NCBI GenBank assembly: GCA_947396885.1
Contig: OX377206.1
Coordinates: forward strand, 16,615,466-16,679,465
DNA: 64,000 nt
Source of the DNA: Heligmosomoides polygyrus polygyrus
Taxonomy: Eukaryota > Nematoda > Chromadorea > Rhabditida > Heligmosomidae
Direction: 5' to 3'
Below, in pieces: positions 23,041-34,008 of the stretch (within the stretch, counting starts at the first letter, position 1; every line of letters starts with the position of its first letter). The position numbers were made by a program, and so were the translations under genes. The notes under the pieces are model-generated. The model was not told where the DNA came from. It saw nothing but the letters and a program-made list of their open reading frames with translations, and did not search any database.

Positions 23041-23220
23041 ATGATGAGCCGTCGGTTGCGGAAGTGTCAGGCGAAAGAGCATGTTCCCACGGAAGACGGC
23101 GACGACATGACAAATAGTGCGCCAACTACAAGAAAGTGCAGACGCGCTGCGAAACGGAAGGCGTCAGCCGAAGCGGAAACGAACGGGGGCGAGTCGCCCG
23201 TCGACCAGTCTTCCGCAGAG
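23041..23220 (+). CDS. Candidate first exon of an unknown gene
   Basis: A nematode-style start context: acceptor CGTTCGTTCAG ends at about 23020, then 20 bases, then ATGATG at 23041. The 60 codons run without a stop to a good donor (GCAGAG|GTAAAC at 23220/23221), ending in phase 0. The peptide is highly charged: a basic start MMSRRLRKCQAKEH, an acidic patch TEDGDD, a second basic patch KCRRAAKRKASAEAE, and GESPVDQSSAE. I recognise no domain; the basic patches resemble nuclear localisation signals. Downstream is a foldback element and then the triplicated region, which contains other phase-0 exon-like islands that might belong to it (inference). It could equally be a chance frame. Confidence 0.35.
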
Positions 23221-23344
23221 GTAAACGACTTTTTAACACAGTACACAGGCAGTCGTTGCAGGACCATATGAACCTTGTAACAAAAGCGCGGAGCAACACC
23301 GAACGGGCTAACTAGCGACCCCTATCCTATTCTACAGTGTGAAT

Positions 23345-24110
23345 GTTGCAGTGATTTTGGTACTATTGTATTCATGGTACCCCACCTAATCTTGTTTGAA
23401 ATAGGTCTACTAAGGGTAATCTGCAATGGAAAGAACGAATATCACAGTCGTTTTTTGCGGGAATGCCTTATAAGCCCGTTACATTGAGTTCCAATTGCCT
23501 AAAACCTTGCGAAATAGCGCGCGCTGGTAAGAGACGCAGAGACTCCGTCTCCTACCAGCACGCATTCGCAACCGTCTCCCCCGGTGGGGGGGGGGGGGGG
23601 GGTAATCGTGCAGGCGCGGCGACTAGCTACATACAGCGAATGTAAGTGCAGCCTTATCCCCTCTTTTCGATCACAGACCAGCGTCTTATTTGCTTTCATA
23701 TTTGCAAGGTAGGGGAACTCCAGGATGAGGACATTTTTAGCACGTGTGCGCTAGTGGACCCACATCCCAATTCTGTGCTCTCCTCCGCTCGCGCGGATCC
23801 ACTCCAGAACAGCTTTCAAGGCTTCTCGAGATTTCAAGGCTTACGCCCTGGCTAACCTCTGCTGCAGACTAGAGACGACGAAAAAGTGCGCAGCGGTAGG
23901 AGGCGGAGTCTCTGCGTCTCTTACCAACGCGCGCTATTTCGCAAGGCCCTAGGCAATTCTATCTTAATATAACGGGGTTATAAAGCATTTCCGCAGAGAA
24001 CGACTATGGTATTCGTTCTTCCCATGACAGACTACCCCTAGTAGACCTATTTCGAACAAGATTAAGTGGGGTACCATAAGTACAGTAGTACCGTGATTTT
24101 TGACCAACAT
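23345..24110. mobile_element. Foldback element with about 230-bp arms
   Basis: Inverted pairs run in order: GCAGTGATTTTGGTACTA / TAGTACCGTGATTTTTGACC, GGTACCCCAC / GTGGGGTACC, GAAAGAACGAATA / TATTCGTTCTTCC, CCTTGCGAAATAGCGCGCGC / GCGCGCTATTTCGCAAGG, and AGAGACGCAGAGACTCCG / CGGAGTCTCTGCGTCTCT. The centre contains a G run (23588-23602) and no recognisable gene. The target duplication was not resolved. Confidence 0.8.
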
Positions 24111-24272
24111 GGAGACATTGCTATAGAAGTGGCTATAACCTAGCGAAGCCATGGAATTGATAAGTGTTCAAAGTAAGAAGGTGGCTTTAGCTGCTGAATG
24201 CACTGTAAGTACATAGGCATCCCTTCTATCTGTAAGGGAGATCCACGGTTGCTACAACCTCGACCAGAATCG

Positions 24273-24978
24273 TGCACATCTTCGATAAAGAATTATTCGC
24301 ATGAAGCAGAAAAGCAGGTATTTTCAGCGTTTCATAGAAAAAATGCAGTCATACCATCGAACAGTCGTGGAGGACGTGCCCGACATTGACAAGTTCCATA
24401 TGGATGAAACAACAGAGATAAAGTCACGGTATACCAAGGGTGAAGTATAGCTTTGCAATACAGGGCTCCATCAGCTGGCTGACTCACCGAAACACTCTGA
24501 GTGGTGAAAAAGTTAGCCTTCATTTCGCTCAGCTCCTAGTTGAAATTTAAGAACGGCAATGTCACCATCAAGACGAACAGAGAGTATTTTACAACCACGA
24601 GATTCGATCTGCGAAGATGATCCTGGGGTTTCGCAAGCGTACTTCAAAGACGAATTTGCACTCGATAAATGGATGCGGTCAATGTTTGACGAGAATTCTC
24701 TGTTAGTACAATCCAATGGAACAATTACGTGAGCGAAGGACACCGCTTAGCCGCAGTTTTATTGGAAAGTTCGTTCTAAATATAATTTATCCAGCAGCAC
24801 AAGGCTGACAGTATTATAAAAACCCGACTCCTGACTTTGACACCGTAACTCGGCTGCCGAGGTACTCGCCCCGCGAGCGCGGCAGTACAGATTCCAGACC
24901 GAGGGATGTTTCCATATTTGGTCCACGTGTCAATAATGAGCACACGGTCGCGAGCGAGTCTACAAGCACGATAACGTA
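24273..24978 (+). repeat. Segment D, copy 1 (left part)
   Basis: From GCACATCTTCGATAAAGAAT through CTCGATAAATGGATGCGGTC and GTATTATAAAAACCCGACTC this matches 49545-50259; its right part also matches 59220-59565. It opens the first of three direct copies of a multi-kilobase segment. No coding sequence recognised. Confidence 0.8.
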
Positions 24979-24981
24979 TTA

Positions 24982-25115
24982 GGCTCCGTTTATACTTCCG
25001 ACGCCGAAGGACGCGACGGCATGTAAAGTGGCCACATTGATCGATCGCGTCGCTCAATCAATATGGACACTATACATGGCGTCGCGTCGCTCGACGTTGA
25101 AGTATAACACGGGGC
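24982..25115. mobile_element. MITE inside segment D, copy 1
   Basis: Left end GGCTCCGTTTATACTTCC preceded by TTA (24979-24981); internal ATTGATCGATCGCGTCGCTC; right end GAAGTATAACACGGGGC. The complete homologue is at 50263-50532. Its right terminus is interrupted by the RTE insertion, whose 10-bp duplication includes the last bases of this MITE. Confidence 0.8.
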
Positions 25116-25126
25116 TTTCACCTGTA

Positions 25127-25990
25127 TCACCTGTCGTCCCGTTGATCATCGACTTGCTCGGGCGGGCGCCAGCAGCGTCTCCATTCGTCTCTGTCGCGTG
25201 CCAGAGTGGTCCAATGGATCCTCCTCGCTCGAAGGACACGAAGAGCGTCATCTCGGTCGTTCAGGGCTTTCACGAAGAAGTCCGACCAACGCGTTGGTGG
25301 GCGTCCCGGTGTTCTCTTGACAACACGCGGAATCCAGTCGGTAACGGCTCTCGTCCAGCGGGTGTCTGCGAAGCGCATTACGTGGCCGGCCCACCTAATT
25401 TTCGACAACTTGGCCCACGCAACAGCGTCTCTGATCTTCGAACGTCGGCGAAGCTCGGAACTCCGGAGGCCTTCTCTCACTTGCGTGAGTCGTGTCACTC
25501 CGAGCATCGTCCTCTCGACTCCACGCTGCGCGACGCTGATCGCGTGTTCATCCTGCTTTCGTATAGCCCAGGTCTCTGAGGCGTATGTTAGGGCAGGAAG
25601 AACAGTGGAGTCGAATAGGTGGGTCCGGAGTCGGACGTTCTTCCTCTTCTTCGCGACTTCTTCGACGCTCTTGAAAGCTCCCCAAGCCGCTCGTTTCCTC
25701 CTGCTCAGCTCCGGCGCTAGGTCGTTGGCCATATTGACTTCGCGACCCAGATACACGTAGCTGGAGCATTCGGAGATGTTCGTTCCGTTGAGCGAGAATG
25801 GGGCATCAGAAACTTGTCCGTTCCTCATGAACATCGCCTTCGTAAGTTTCAGCTGCAGTCCAGCATTCCCACATACACGATCGAAGTCGGCCAGCATTGG
25901 CTCCGCCTGTCTGATGCTCGATGTTATGAGCACGATGTCATCAGCGAGACGAAGATGGTGCAGCTGCTGGCCGTCGACCTTCACTCCCAT
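25127..25990 (-). pseudogene. RTE reverse transcriptase C-terminal part
   Basis: An intact 287-codon stretch. It begins with MGVKVDGQQLHHLRLADDIV, the motif C box with both catalytic aspartates but leucine where the family usually has phenylalanine. It continues through GLQLKLTKAMFMRNG, SYVYLGREVNMANDL, LPALTYASETWA and KIRWAGHVMRFADTRWTRAV, to GRPPTRWSDFF and ARDRDEWRRCW. This is the thumb/connection region. It is the longest surviving frame in the window, but it lacks its N-terminal half in frame. Confidence 0.9.
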
Positions 25991-27205
25991 GTCTTCCCAT
26001 TCTAGTTCGCCGAACCCCTCTCCTTACGTCGATGATCACGTCGTTGTAGAATGGAGAGATCTTGGTCGTGAATCCACTGTACAGCTCTCGAAGGACTCTG
26101 TTGTACGGCGTAAGAACGCCCTGAGTGAGCAGGGCTTCGAGGTCCGCTTCAGTCTCGACGGAGTCGAATGCCTTCTTCAGGTCGATGAACGTAAGGCACA
26201 GCGGCAGCTTGTACTCTCGCGATACTGATGAATTTCGTAATGGTGTGTATGTGGTCGATCGTGCTGAATCCTCTCCGAAATCCTGCTTGCTCGCATGGCT
26301 GTCCTTCGTCCAGCGTTCTGCTGATCCTATTCAGGATCACTCGAGCTTGTAGATTACGGACAGCAGGCAGATCGGGCGATAGTTGCTAATGTCGTGCACG
26401 TCTCCCTTCTTGTACAGCAAGACGGTCTTGCTGGTCTTCCACTGAGATGGAACCTTGCACTCCGACAGGTATCGTGTGAAGAGCCGCGCCAGGGTGTTGA
26501 TGAGCGCTGGCGGGAGGTTCTTCAGGTGTTCGGGTCTGATCCTGTCAGGGCCGGGTGCTGTACATTTCTTCACCGACGAGATGCGGTGTCGGAAGGGAGA
26601 ACAGAGGGAACGACGTATCCATCCTGCGGAAGATGGCATGGGGGCAGGTGGACGTGACTATCGAAGAGATCGGAGTAGAAGTCGTGGATGACCTTCTCCA
26701 TGGTCCTTCTGGAAGAGGTGACGGTTCCGTCAGGACGTCGGAGAGCGGTCATCTTGGTCTTGAAGTTGGCGAAGTTCCGGCGGGCATTGCGGATGCTCAA
26801 CCCTGCCTCTGCTGCTTCAGCCAACACTTCCGCCCTTCTCTCCTTGAGATCTTCCTTTATCGCCGCTCTGCATAGCTTCGCAAGCTCGGACGACAGCTGG
26901 TAGTTGCCTGACTCTCGTACTGCTCCACGCTGACGTATAAGCTCGAGAGTTTCCGGAGACAGGCGTCTCTTGGTGGCCTTCAAGCTCTCGGCTCCCTTAG
27001 CACTATCGTGGAGATGGTGCACGAAGCGGTCGTATTCCTCATCGACGTTGTCCATGACGGCATCTTCCCAAAGGCCGTCAAGAGAGGTGTAGAGGTCCCA
27101 GTTGATGGTCGTTCTGGGATTCCTCTTCTTGAACTTCGCGGCCTTCTCTCCTTGACGCGAAAAGCGAAACCTCTCGCGAAGGAGACGGTGGTCCGATCCG
27201 TGTAG
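25990..27205 (-). pseudogene. RTE reverse transcriptase core (broken)
   Basis: In order on the reverse strand: NINWD-type linker and INWDLYTSLDGLWEDAV; LSPETLELIRQRGA; SDLFDSHVHLPP; then in a second frame APGPDRIRPEHLKNLPP and KTVLLYKKGDVHDISNYRPI; then ILNRISRTLDEGQPCEQAGF. Motif A (LTFIDLKKAFDSV) survives near 26175 but in yet another frame. The conserved turn motif after RRGVR (normally QGDTISP) is absent: GGGGTTCGGC joins directly to GAACTAGAATGG near 26010, an internal deletion. With at least three frame changes this cannot yield an active polymerase. Confidence 0.85.
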
Positions 27206-27833
27206 AACTTGGGACAACGGAGACGTCGGTCTTGCAATACTTGCGATTGAAGATGATGTGGTCGATCTCGTTGTGGAATTGGCCACCGGGGGATCCCCAG
27301 GTCCATCGTAGAGAGGGAGGCTTCTGGAACAGTGAGTTTCCATGGATGGTCTTGGTCAACATGATAAACTCAGACAGCCTTACACCTTGCTCGTTCCACT
27401 CCAAACCGTGGGTTCCGATGTGAAGCTCTCCCGGCGACCTACGCGTTCCGACCTTGGCGTTGACGTCGCCGACGATCACCTTGTAGAAGGTGTAATCTTC
27501 TTTATAGAACTTCTCCACGTAGAAGGCTTCGACCTCTTCGTCGTCGTAGTCGGATGTTGGGGCATACGCGACGAATACAGCCAAAGTTGGCACGGAGCCA
27601 CATCGCTTCAGTCGCAGACGTCCGATTCGGGTTGTCAGAGACTCGTACGAATCGATGTTCATGGCCAAGTGCGTGTTGTCGAGGACACCAACGCCGCCTA
27701 CTCCCCTGCTGTCGCATGTTCCGAGGAACAGTTCTTCTCCGGAGTCGTAGGCGGCGTGTAGGGGGTGGTGTCTTCTCGTCTCGGTCAGTCCGATGACGTC
27801 GTACTTGATCTTCCTGGCTTGCATCATGATGCA
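27080..27833 (-). pseudogene. RTE endonuclease domain (broken)
   Basis: The first residues from the element are IMMQARKIKYDVIGLTETRR, the magnesium-binding glutamate region of an AP-endonuclease fold. Then come GVGGVGVL, VIVGDVNAKVG (usually GDFNAKVG) and RWTWGSPGGQFHNEIDHIIF, the catalytic Asp-His region. The domain nicks target DNA to prime reverse transcription. The frame changes at about 27205-27225 just after DVSVVP, so the continuation HGSDHRLLRERF lies in another frame. The upstream 24 residues of this open frame come from segment D and not from the element. Confidence 0.85.
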
Positions 27834-27843
27834 AACACGGGGC

Positions 27844-28200
27844 CTTACGAAATCTAAAGGGACGGAGACCGCCCACATCACGCTGAGGCCTGTTGCATTC
27901 ACGCGTTTAAGAGGTTACAATGAAGCTTTTGCGAGGAATTATAGGGAGGAAAGATTTTTTAGGAGGAGTGAAGGAGGTAATCACGACTCATATTCTCCAA
28001 GCAGATAACTTCTCGAACCACGCTCCAGAGCTGTCTAAGGATGAACGAAAACTCTCTCCCCCTCTCTTTAATTTTCGAAGCTTGATGGACAACTGATTGT
28101 CCTCATAATGCTCATAGCAGAGGTCTACTAACGTTCCTAAGATCTTCGCTGCCGTCTTTGCGACAGTGGAGTGACATGAATCGACACATATCCATTCAGC
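27844..28200 (+). repeat. Segment D, copy 1 (right part)
   Basis: Resumes after the RTE insertion: CTTACGAAATCTAAAGGGAC, GTTGCATTCACGCGTTTAAG and TTTTTTAGGAGGAGTGAAGG match 50533-50880 and 59690-59948. Confidence 0.85.
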
Positions 28201-28550
28201 GACTGGGTGGCGAAGTGGATAGTGCGGTGGACTTGCGAGAGGGTGGTCACGGAATCGGCTCCGGAAGTGGTATTTATGCATTGCCAGTAGCGGTTTTTGC
28301 ATTTTTACTAGTGTATATCAATATCTAATCCAATACCTATTCGACAAAGGCTAGCTTGGCGCTCATCCTGCAAGAGATTAGAAAGGGGTTGACACGCCAA
28401 CACTGAATCCTGCCGAGACCGAAATGCACTCTACACTGAAAAAAATGCCAAAACACCACTAGCAGTGCACAAACCACCTCCGGAACCGATCCCTTGACCA
28501 CCCTCTCGCAAGTCCAGTGCGCTAAGCAGTCGGCCACCCAGTCGCTGGGG
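28195..28550. mobile_element. Inverted pair of tRNA-like SINE heads, copy 1
   Basis: The forward arm CAGCGACTGGGTGGCGAAGT at 28197 and the complementary ACCCAGTCGCTG at 28538-28549 are ends of an inverted repeat about 350 bp across. Each arm has a perfect A box TGGCGAAGTGG and, about 45 bases on, an imperfect B-box-like GATCGGTTCCGG (GAATCGGCTCCGG here). The layout recurs at 52008-53090 and 62150-62490. Confidence 0.7.
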
Positions 28551-28559
28551 GTGTGCTAG

Positions 28560-30390
28560 TGAACGCTTCCCGTGAATGCACCTTCTCGCTTCTACTAGGA
28601 ATTTATCAAATCCCGCATTCTAGCAATGACTTACGCTTCAAACCTTTTGCATGATCATTTCTGAGCACGACAAGTGTATCCCAGGCGTCGGTTTTGCATT
28701 ATCGGCTCGCACTGAAACGGTACAGCTGTTTTCTTCATTTTTAGCCCACCCAGAAGTCCGCAGGAAATTTGGAAACCACAATGGTGCTTCCCAGACAACG
28801 TCCACAATCCAATATAGGTCGCTTTGAGAAACTCCACGGTCACCTCTTTGACCTTCCTTGTACGTTAAGGCCCAGTGTTACATCACAGATGACCCTCAGA
28901 GCAAAGTACAGAAACTTCGGCCTAGGAGGAAGATCCGTTCGATTAGTCCCAACATGTACCCCTCACCACTGCGCGGATACTTCAAAATATCATGAATGTA
29001 GGATGCTCGAAGCGCGGTCGACACCCACATCAAACTGTGCGATTACGTCACGAGTTTAAAGGACCGATCGCGCCCCAATCGGACGCCGGGTTACGGTGTC
29101 AAAGTCAGGAGTCGCGATTTTTATAATACTATATGAGGTTGTCCAACCCCATCGAGATAGTTTATTTATTTATTTATAGTTCTGTCTGAATGACCCGACT
29201 TACAATTGCCATTATTTTTGGACATTCCTAAATAACTTTTCCCTATATTTGATTCTGCAAGTGTTCCCATCAGGTGAAAAAGAAATCTACTTATTCTATT
29301 GCTTACATATTCTATTCTTGGCTGAAGCTTAAAACATCAGACAAGTGTGATGAATATACTTGTACATACAATATACATTACGTCGCTTTGAGAGGAGTTT
29401 GTCATTTGTTCCACCTCCCCCCCCCCCCCCCTTCAGAAGTGTTTTTGAGAACGTATTGGTCCACTTCAAGCAAAACGCTGTAGATATGTAGCTGTCGCAA
29501 AATGCAACGACTACTGCCTTTCCAAATGCAGCCCTCGGCCGCACTTTTCGCAGAGTGCCATGATCGTTCCTAGATTAATTATCTTGAAAAGTAGGCGTCC
29601 ATCCCTTTGCTTGTTCAACATCTCACTAGTAAGTTCATTTAAAAAATCAACAGGCCTATTGGTGGTTATGATTATTCAGGTTCCAAAGGAGCGTAAGAAA
29701 CGCCGCGCCCGCAAGTCATCGACTGAAAAGGAGCTTGTGGTACGTTGTCATGTCTTTCGATCTTGATTAATGGCTTCAATATGCAGAAATTTTAAATATG
29801 GAACAAAAACTTTGAGAAGGATGTATTTTCAACCAGAAGGCTCCACGAGTCTTGTAATCTCTGGCTAGTTAACAGTTAAGTATTTCAAGCTGAAATTCCT
29901 GCTGGGTATTTTGGCGCGTTTACCCTTGTTGTTAACGTGCGAAAAAGGTACGGATGAGTTATGGCGCGCGGCGGGAATTTAAAAGGGAAAACTTGCTCCT
30001 CCGCAGCTGTCAGAGACGGTGGCACGAAAAACACGAGGATTGCTAAGTGTCGCAAAAAGGACCAACTCCTTACTGTCTCACCTTTCATTGGAGCGCGCCA
30101 ACTTTCCAGGTCAGTGCAGGCGACCCAGAGGAAGCTAACACAACAACATCAACAACAAGACAATAAAAGGGAATCCTTGTTGGTGAGGCTAAGTGTGTAC
30201 GACTGCAAGCAAAAAGGATGTGAACTGAGCAGCTTACCCTTCTTTAGATGCCTCCCATTGCCAGACGCCATTTCTACAGATGGAACACTCCTCACCAATA
30301 ACAGAGCGTGTCAGATGGGCCCATGCGAAGCATGCATTGGGGTTAGCCTGGTGGGTTGGCGCTCCAATGGGAAATGAGAAGTTAAGAATC
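28560..30390. repeat. Segment E, copy 1
   Basis: Matches 53090-54755 and 62500-64000 through the landmarks CCTTCTCGCTTCTACTAGGA, TGGTGCTTCCCAGACAACGT, GATCGCGCCCCAATCGGACG, GTCAAAGTCAGGAGTCG, the 60-bp exon-like island, and AAACTTGCTCCTCCGCAGCT. Copy 1 has about 350 extra bases (29226-29573, containing a C run at 29419-29431). It lacks the stretch that holds the 54240-54457 frame in copy 2: GTGCAGGCGA joins straight to CCCAGAGGAAGC at 30120. Part of this segment (28690-28860) is present again, inverted, at 51690-51900. Confidence 0.85.
29680..29739 (+). pseudogene. 60-nt basic exon-like island, copy 1
   Basis: Acceptor ATTATTCAG ends at 29679 and a donor GTACGT starts at 29740. The enclosed 20 codons are phase 0 and begin VPKERKKRRARKSSTEKEL, a string that looks like a nuclear localisation signal. 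Copies at 53826 and 63239 keep length, frame and both splice sites, but their few differences all change the amino acid. That argues against present selection. It may be an exon of a lost autonomous element or a captured host exon (inference). Confidence 0.4.
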
Positions 30391-30391
30391 C

Positions 30392-30622
30392 GGACCTGTT
30401 CACACTTCGCGACAGCAGCGACAAGAGCGATACGAGCGAAGCGCTCGCAGCGTGCGAAGCGCGCGGAAGTATGAACAAGCGACTAGAGCGAAAAGTGCAA
30501 GTGGAGCTACAGCGCAGGCGCTCAAGTATGGACACTTTTCGGCGGCGGTCGCTCAGCTTCAATCGATATGCATGTTATGCACGGGCGACGAGTCGCTTTT
30601 GTCGCGAAGTATGAACAGACCC
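30392..30622. mobile_element. GC-rich MITE, copy 1
   Basis: Inverted ends GACCTGTTCACACTTCGCGA and TCGCGAAGTATGAACAGACC. The interior has CGAGCG/CGCTCG pairs and a GCGAAGCGCTCGCAGCG core. The homologue at 54758-54988 has the same ends. It is similar in style to the TTA/TAA MITEs, but a flanking TTA is clear only on the right side. Confidence 0.7.
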
Positions 30623-30639
30623 TTAGCAATCATCTAGAA

Positions 30640-31770
30640 ACACCCTCCCTTCGCCCCGTGCAATCCGATTGGGTCAGGACTTCGCGATGGTGCACGCTTG
30701 CGCACCGTGCAGTGGAGCCGACGACGCGGCGTCGTTCGCTGGCTTAGCAGGTTCGAAGGAACAGGAATCACGGAACACAGTGCCGACTTGACGTAATCCG
30801 AAATTAGGCGTGTGTTTTGCATTCGCGATACGCCGTATTTCACGGTAAACACTAAGCAAAGGCACTTTGCAACAGATATTACGAAACTGAGGCACGGTAA
30901 GTGGTAAGGAAATGCACTTTGGAATCGGTCTTACGATCCATGGTTGTGAAATTATTACTGAGCGTATGTGCCACACAGCCATTTTGCTCATATAGCCTTT
31001 TCTTAAGATTTTTTCAAGGAATCACATCCACTTCGACGTTGTTATTCCATGAGTTTGGTTCAAAATATCAGATTTAAGCAGTTAACTCCGCTCAGAGCGA
31101 ATCTTATGATGAGAGCTGAAAGAATCTAAATATATGCTCTTGGTGATAATGTCTAAAGTTAAGTTCCAGGATTATGAAATGGAAGGCTTCCAGGGATGAG
31201 ACATGGGAGTTGGAGCTAGCTTCATCATTGGTTCAACAATTGGTCTTAGGGAAGGGGAAGCTTTTTTTCTTGCTTATCAGCCACTTGGCTCTCCAGAGAA
31301 TGTAGGGGAATCTATTGTGAAACGACATGTTATGGTCTCCCCAAAATTGAATTGCACCCATTCTTACTGTCCCAAGAATTGTAGCGACTGTGGAAGCTAT
31401 ATGAATATACGCCTCTGTGTTACTTTCATGGGTGAGTTCACGAGGCTGGCAAAGATCTTCAGCTGATCTTCAGGTCCACGCGTACGATGAACAACGAAAC
31501 AGTCGAATAGCTCATGATGCTTTCCTCTTTGCCCGCATGTCTCGGAGATTACTCGATCTGCAGTACTACAGAGTCGTTTTCATGCCTATAAGTACTGCAC
31601 TAAGAAGTGTTGTAATCCCTTCCAGTCCCCTCGAAGCTGCTAAGACCACGGACGAGGCCGTGCAAGGCGACTCCAGCGCACGTTGCGCAAGCGCGCCCCA
31701 TCGGGAACGCCTGACCCAATCGATTGTAGGAGGGGAGAGGAGAGATGTTTGTATGTGTCATCGTCAGGGA
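30640..31770. mobile_element. Family G TIR element, about 1.1 kb
   Basis: Inverted pairs: CAATCCGATTGGGTCAGG at 30661 with CCTGACCCAATCGATTG at 31711, and GCACGCTTGCGCACCGTGCA with TGCGCAAGCGCGCCCC. It is related to 17027-17589 and to the partial copy at about 55263-55560. The interior reading frames have no motif I recognise. Confidence 0.65.
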
Positions 31771-31818
31771 CACAGAGGTAGAACGTTTTGATGCTTCAGT
31801 TGGATTTAATTAATATCG

Positions 31819-31853
31819 CCGGCTTTGCTCAGCGATTCTGAGCATTGCCGGCC
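31819..31853. repeat. GC-rich hairpin
   Basis: GCCGGCTTTGCTCAG and CTGAGCATTGCCGGC pair with two mismatches around a 5-base loop. No T run follows that would suggest a terminator. Confidence 0.6.
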
Positions 31854-32284
31854 TATTGTCGGACCGCCGGTGAGTTTCCCCCACCGCCCTGTGGTTCTAT
31901 ACTACCTACTTACCCACTTAGGCTGATCTAGCAAAGACAGCAATGGAAAATGATCTAACCAGGAAAAACACGAATAGCGATGAAAAACACTGTCTGGAAG
32001 GAGACTAATGGTAAGATAAAAGCGACACAGGGCGTTAGCGTTCCGTTAAAGAAAGATACGTGCTGACAAGTTTTCAATGGGTGGAATGTGTGTTATGTAT
32101 GTGTTATGGTGAGGATCGGCTCATCGAGATCCTTATGGTTCATACTATTTGGAATGTGTCCAGAAGGTCTACTATGCAACCCACGTTTTCTGATGTTTCT
32201 TTGCACTAAGCCGGAGTGTTAAGTGAAAAAGAAGAGTGTGTCGAGGAAGGGCATTAAGCACTTCTTCATTGTAGCCACGGTCAC

Positions 32285-34000
32285 CAGGGATGAGCGGATT
32301 AACCGTTATCCGTTATCCGCTGTCCGCTTTCCGGCGGGTTTTGGCCTATCCGTTTTGTTGTTCGTTATTCGGTGGCTTTTAGCCGAATAACGAACAACAA
32401 AACCTGGCACCCTTATGATTACTTAGTTGAATATAAGGACAATTTTTAAAAATCGTTTTGTGTTTTTTCCACTGATAGTCGAGTTACTTTTGCAATGCTA
32501 GGTCGGTGTCTCCTCTTAGTGTTCAATGGGATAATTAGGCCAATCTATCAACTTGCTCACTTCTGAAGTGCTGAACACTGCCTTGCTCATTTCTATTTGT
32601 GGGGTTTTCACCAAAATTCCTTCTAGCATAATGTTGTCTGGAGAAAACCTGTCGGTTGGAGGGGAAAGGAATGAACCTTCATACGAATCACTTCGTTTTA
32701 AGGATGTGCCAGATATTCGTCTTCTATGTACACGATCTCTTAATACACTGAAACTATGTTTGGCATGTGTACAACTTCCGAGTGGTGGATGGAAAAGCAG
32801 TACTTTATTATCCTATCCTATCCTACTATATACAAACGCGTTTGTCCGTCTGTCCTTGTGTGTGTATGTGTGTCACAAGCCTGTGTGAACCAGTAAAACA
32901 TGTCAAACGTGTATAGGTGACCCGCACGTGCGTGCAAAACCTGACAAGGCTATCCTCATGTGCAGTGGATGGAAATGAACCAAAATTAGCAGGAAATGAC
33001 CAGGTTGGACGAATGGGTGGAAGTATTCGAACGAACAACCACTATTGATCGATAGCATCGACTTTCGATCGGAGTTTTCGTTCAACACCCCGATTTGACC
33101 AATCGAGATGCGATTATGATTATGCCGGATGAGAAGACCAATATTAATCGATGGTATCAATTTTTCGGCCGCAGTTATCGGTGCTCGCCCAAATTGGACC
33201 AATTGTTGTGGGAGTCACACGACAGTTTCTACGAGAGAATTACTCCCGCTTGCAGGAAATACTCCAATATAAAGAGATTTAGACAGTTTTTAGAACAAGA
33301 TAACAGTATCGATTGACGAATAACTGATCGACTATCAATTTTTCCGCAGATTAGGCCCTTCGGAGTGGGAACAGTACTAATGCGGTGGGCAGCGGACAAA
33401 GCTTACGTCAATCGTTTTGAGGATCTTCCCTTACTCTATTCTGTGTAATAAGCAAGATTAGTTTCTTCTTCTCTAGTGGGGCCGAAGGGTCAATAAACCG
33501 TTGTGTCCAAGGCGTTTTGTTTTCAGAATTTGGGCCGAAGCCCCAACCAGACGTTTTGCGGTCGATAGGTTTACGGGTAGTTGCTGAGCAGTAGATGCAG
33601 CTGTTGACGAGCTGCGGGTTCAATACTGGTAAACGTACTTGGCCAATGACTTGCGGTGACCAGCCGGTTGAAAATTCCCGTGCAATCCTGATACCTAGAC
33701 TGGAAATCCGAACCAAGAACATTAAGTCGGAGTGCATGCGAAAGTGGGAGCCTTCTCAGAGTGCGCTACTTCGCGCCTCGAAGAAAAACACCGATAAGAA
33801 GGTTAAAAGTTGCTCATTTAACATGTGACGAGGACAATATTACAAATCTCGGTCTTCTTTAAGAGAAAGAATGGTTTAAAATTAGTTTTAATTTTTGTTG
33901 TTTTTTTCGTTATCCGTTTTCCGTTATCCGGCCATTTTTGGGAAAAATTATCCGTTAACCGTTATCCGGGTTTCAAAATTTTATTATCCGCTCATCCCTG
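32285..34000. mobile_element. 1.7-kb hAT-like element, non-autonomous
   Basis: Ends CAGGGATGAGCGGATTAACC and the inverted TTATTATCCGCTCATCCCTG, with reiterated CCGTTATCCG just inside both, are flanked by 8-bp near-duplicates ACGGTCAC (32277-32284) and ATGGTCAC (34001-34008). The 8-bp target site and CAGGG termini fit hAT transposons. A hairpin (TAACGAACAACAAAAC with its partner) lies at 32350-32403, and the middle holds a phrase CAAACGCGTTTGTCCGTCTG near 32834. No transposase frame is recognisable. Confidence 0.85.
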
Positions 34001-34008
34001 ATGGTCAC

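Larger units (their letters stand above)
25116..27833 (-). mobile_element. RTE-type non-LTR retrotransposon, 5'-truncated
   Basis: Reverse-strand element bounded by the direct duplication AACACGGGGC (25106-25115 and 27834-27843), inserted at the end of a MITE. It carries an apurinic-type endonuclease followed by a reverse transcriptase, and ends almost at the stop codon with a short 3' tail containing ACAGGTGATACAGGTGA, as is usual for RTE elements. The beginning of the endonuclease is missing, as in a 5'-truncated copy. Several frameshifts and an internal deletion make it non-autonomous and dead. A second 3' fragment of the family lies at 40222-40500. Confidence 0.9.

Noticed and set aside
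25028..27902. Forward-strand frames across the RTE
   Set aside because: Shadows of the reverse-strand endonuclease and reverse transcriptase, which carry all the motifs.
31819..31853. Transcription terminator
   Set aside because: No downstream T run and no adjacent gene; terminators of this kind are bacterial.
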